Assembly: GCA_964618455.1 (NCBI GenBank)
Contig: CAZUAQ010000002.1
Span: forward strand, 115,876 to 179,875
DNA length: 64,000 bases
Direction of reading: 5' to 3'
Source: CAZUAQ01 sp964618455
Lineage (GTDB): Bacteria; Planctomycetota; Phycisphaerae; UBA1845; PWPN01
Shown here: piece by piece, positions 61,784-64,000 of the stretch
Layout: every line of letters starts with the position of its first letter
How positions within the stretch are numbered: the stretch's first letter is position 1
Made by a program: the position numbers and the translations under genes
The notes under the pieces: generated by a model
What the model saw: only the letters and a program-made list of their open reading frames with translations
What the model was told of the DNA's origin: nothing
The model's database searches: none

Positions 61784-62779
61784 ATGAACCGCTGGATCGG
61801 CTTTCTCCTCATTCTCCCGGTCACTCTGGCAGGGTGCCGTACGATGGACACCACCGGACCGGTGATGCCGCGTATCGAAGGCGACTGGTGGCAGGTCGCC
61901 GGAAATCCGGATCTTGGACCGCTGACGGGTCCCCCCGCCAGCAACCCCAATCATCCACAGGAGCCGGTGGATTTCGCCATCTGGCAGGCGGCTGACGACA
62001 CGTGGCAGATCTGGTCATGCATCCGCAATACCGCCTGTGGCGGCAACACGCGCCTGTTCCACGGGTGGGAAAGCGACGACCTCTATGCCGCCGACTGGAC
62101 ACCCCAGGGCATCAAGATGCAGGCGGACCTGAAGTACGAAACGCGCGTGGGCGGGCTTCAGGCACCGCATGTCGTCCTGATCGACGATGTCTATCACATG
62201 ATCTACGGCGACTGGGACTACATGATGATCCAGCGGAGCGACGACGGGAAGCGCTTTGAGCGGTGGCTCTATGATGAAACCGGGCGGCCGGGCATGTTCA
62301 CCGAGGGGAAAGACAAGAATACGCGCGACCCGTGCCTCATTCGCATTGGTGACTCATGGCACGTGTACTATACCGCCTATCCGGAAGTGGACGGGCGCAA
62401 GACCGGTGGCGTGTACTGTCGGACGTCGAAGGATCTCCGCCAATGGAGTGAATCCACGCTGGTCGCGCGGGGCGGACTGACCGGCAGTAATCCGTACTCG
62501 AGCGAATGCCCGCACGTCGTGAAGATCGGTAAGTACTTCTACCTGTTCCGCACGCAGCGGTATGCCCATCCGCCGGTCACCAGCGTCTTCCGGTCGAAGG
62601 ATCCGATGGACTTCGGCGTGGACGAGGAAGCGAACGCGAAGTTCGTCCGCGCGATGGCGGTGGCGGCGCCGGAACTCTTCCAGTACGACGGGCGCTGGTT
62701 CATCGCCGCACTGGCCACGGATGTCCAGGGCATCCGCATCGCCAGACTGGGATGGATACCGGACGATTTCGATAATTAG
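61784..62779 (+). CDS. Lipoprotein with GH43-like five-bladed beta-propeller
   Basis: A 331-residue lipoprotein (LLILPVTLAGC lipobox). The mature part shows five repeats of the beta-propeller kind found in GH43/GH117-type glycosidases: DFAIWQAADDTWQIWSCIR, LQAPHVVLIDDVYHMIYGD, NTRDPCLIRIGDSWHVYYTAY, SECPHVVKIGKYFYLFRTQ, and APELFQYDGRWFIAAL. Candidate acidic residues stand at the blade openings (for example the D of TRDPCL and the E of SECPHV). It may be a lipid-anchored exo-glycosidase or a sugar-binding relative. It stands upstream of the GH172-like gene on the same strand, 108 bases away, which suggests joint use. Confidence 0.8.
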   Translation: MNRWIGFLLILPVTLAGCRTMDTTGPVMPRIEGDWWQVAGNPDLGPLTGPPASNPNHPQEPVDFAIWQAADDTWQIWSCIRNTACGGNTRLFHGWESDDLYAADWTPQGIKMQADLKYETRVGGLQAPHVVLIDDVYHMIYGDWDYMMIQRSDDGKRFERWLYDETGRPGMFTEGKDKNTRDPCLIRIGDSWHVYYTAYPEVDGRKTGGVYCRTSKDLRQWSESTLVARGGLTGSNPYSSECPHVVKIGKYFYLFRTQRYAHPPVTSVFRSKDPMDFGVDEEANAKFVRAMAVAAPELFQYDGRWFIAALATDVQGIRIARLGWIPDDFDN

Positions 62780-62887
62780 ACGGGACTAATGAACAGATTC
62801 GGACGCATAACAACGAGCGTCCATGAGAGACACAAACCCATACCCAGGCCGTTCAAGCCTGGATGATCACCTTCGAGGAGTGGCACG

Positions 62888-63997
62888 ATGGCAGGATTCA
62901 ACGGACTCGGATTGCATCTCGGTAATCTCTCGCGACTCTCGGACGCCCAGACGCGCTCCATCAGTCCCGAGAACTTCACCGGTGAAAAGGGCAAGGGCGG
63001 CATGGCCACCGACGGCCTCGGCAAGCACGCCTCGCGCGAGCTGGGCCAGGGGTGGAAGGTCTCCCCCGCCATTGCGATCAAGTCGGGCGAGGAACGCGAG
63101 ATTGCCGACATCACCGGCCCCGGCGCGATTCAACAGATCTGGATGACGCCCACCGGCCCGTGGCGGTACCAGATCATCCGAATCTACTGGGATGACCAGG
63201 AGACCCCTTCGGTGGAATGCCCGATCGGCGACTTCTTCGCCTGCGGCTGGCAGCAGTACTGTCACGTGAACTCGCTCCCGGTCTGCGTCAATCCCGGCAG
63301 CGCGTTCAACTGCTACTGGGAGATGCCCTTCCGCAAACGCTGCCGCATCACGTTCACCAATCGTCACGAGCAGGACATGACGCTCTACTACCAGATCAAT
63401 TACACACTGACCGAGGTGCCGGAAGACGCCGCCTACTTCCACGCGCAGTTCCGCCGGACCAACCCTCTGCCGTACAAGACCGACTACACCATCGTCGACG
63501 ACATCAAGGGCAAGGGCCACTTCGTCGGCACGTACATGGCGTGGGGCGTGAACAACAACGGCTGGTGGGGCGAAGGCGAGATCAAGTTCTTCATGGACGG
63601 GGATACACAGTGGCCGACCATCTGCGGCACCGGCACGGAGGACTACTTCTGCGGCTCGTACTGCTTCGTGCTGAACAAAGGTGTGGGCGACATCAAGGAG
63701 GGCAAGGGCGAACAGTACATCGAATACAACACGCCCTACGCCGGTATGCCTCAGGTCATCCGTCCCGACGGGCTCTACCAGTCGAACACGCGCTTCGGCC
63801 TCTACCGCTGGCACATCATGGATCCGGTCCGCTTCGAGAAGGAACTGCGGATCACGATGCAGGCTCTCGGCTGGCGAAGCGGCGGGCGCTACCTGCCCAT
63901 GCAGGACGACATCGCCTCGGTCGCCTTCTGGTATCAGACGTTGCCGACCCATCCATTCCCGGCGCTCCCGGACGCCGACTACCTCGAAGTGATCTGA
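62888..63997 (+). CDS. DUF2961 protein (GH172-type glycosidase)
   Basis: A 369-residue protein of the DUF2961 family, now GH172, whose members include difructose-dianhydride and arabinofuranoside-cleaving enzymes. Typical blocks are DITGPGAIQQIWMTPTG, IRIYWDDQETPSVECPIGDFF, YWEMPFRKRCRITFTN, WGEGEIKFFMDGDTQWP, CGTGTEDYFCGS and LYRWHIMDPVRFEKELRI. The Glu residues in EGEIKF and GTGTEDYF are the likely catalytic pair because the family uses two Glu residues about 20 apart. There is no export signal, so it should act in the cytoplasm. A GAGGAG ribosome site precedes the ATG, and the gene ends 3 bases from the window edge. Confidence 0.92.
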   Translation: MAGFNGLGLHLGNLSRLSDAQTRSISPENFTGEKGKGGMATDGLGKHASRELGQGWKVSPAIAIKSGEEREIADITGPGAIQQIWMTPTGPWRYQIIRIYWDDQETPSVECPIGDFFACGWQQYCHVNSLPVCVNPGSAFNCYWEMPFRKRCRITFTNRHEQDMTLYYQINYTLTEVPEDAAYFHAQFRRTNPLPYKTDYTIVDDIKGKGHFVGTYMAWGVNNNGWWGEGEIKFFMDGDTQWPTICGTGTEDYFCGSYCFVLNKGVGDIKEGKGEQYIEYNTPYAGMPQVIRPDGLYQSNTRFGLYRWHIMDPVRFEKELRITMQALGWRSGGRYLPMQDDIASVAFWYQTLPTHPFPALPDADYLEVI

Positions 63998-64000
63998 GGG

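Overview
The window is a GC-rich bacterial chromosome segment that looks planctomycetal, most likely Phycisphaerae-like. This is inferred from content rather than from a marker gene. The signs are secreted proteins ending in dockerin-type Asp-rich repeats (27234-31256, 35272-37458), a PEP-CTERM protein, a transcription-factor-like HTH-receiver fusion, many lipoproteins, a GH116/GH38/GH43-like/GH172 enzyme set, and a ferredoxin-Rieske fusion in a b6f-like complex. About 52 protein genes are supported. I saw no rRNA, tRNA, CRISPR array, insertion sequence or prophage.

Layout. 1-3824: an operon of two paralogous helical proteins and an ABC-2 type permease. 3825-9078: a leftward DUF418 gene and a sensory module made of a degenerate receiver, an HDOD-histidine kinase and an HTH-receiver protein. 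9420-16169: mnmG, a DUF4160/DUF2442 pair, a lipoprotein, an amidohydrolase, a BtpA-family protein and another lipoprotein. 16649-23177: an SDR, then a rightward cofactor block with queC-queF-queD-queE (preQ1 synthesis), a small unknown, ribBA (riboflavin), ThiD2-ThiE (thiamine) and a zinc-ribbon membrane protein. 23291-26885: PEP-CTERM protein, cupin, leuC and a frameshifted leuD. 27234-37458: four secreted proteins, namely a 119-residue-repeat protein with CSLREA and dockerin parts, a Tat-exported GH116 enzyme, an exported nitrilase and a dockerin-bearing glycosidase-like protein. 37879-41968: the respiratory cluster of ferredoxin-Rieske fusion, b6-type cytochrome b, long subunit-IV-like protein and small ferredoxin, closed by a strong terminator. 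42234-53259: DUF362, a membrane protein, GH38, a divergent NRAMP homologue, two divergent phosphoesterases, yidC, a lipoprotein and a peroxiredoxin. 53336-58943: a leftward operon of proC, two paralogous sugar-binding lipoproteins, RbsA-type ATPase and RbsC-type permease. 59043-63997: an SMP-30 lactonase-like protein, serA, a GH43-like lipoprotein and a DUF2961/GH172 protein.

How the genes fit together. Secreted and cytoplasmic glycosidases plus the sugar ABC transporter suggest a heterotroph living on complex glycans. The quinol-oxidising complex is the most unusual system: one polypeptide appears to carry a cytoplasmic 4Fe-4S ferredoxin domain, a Tat-type transmembrane anchor and an exported Rieske domain. 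Its partner cytochrome b has the b6-type histidine spacing and the cysteine used elsewhere to bind the extra heme ci. Many genes carry a sigma70-like -10 box of the form TACAAT/TATAAT/TAAAAT close upstream, and one (34177) may be read from a leaderless transcript.
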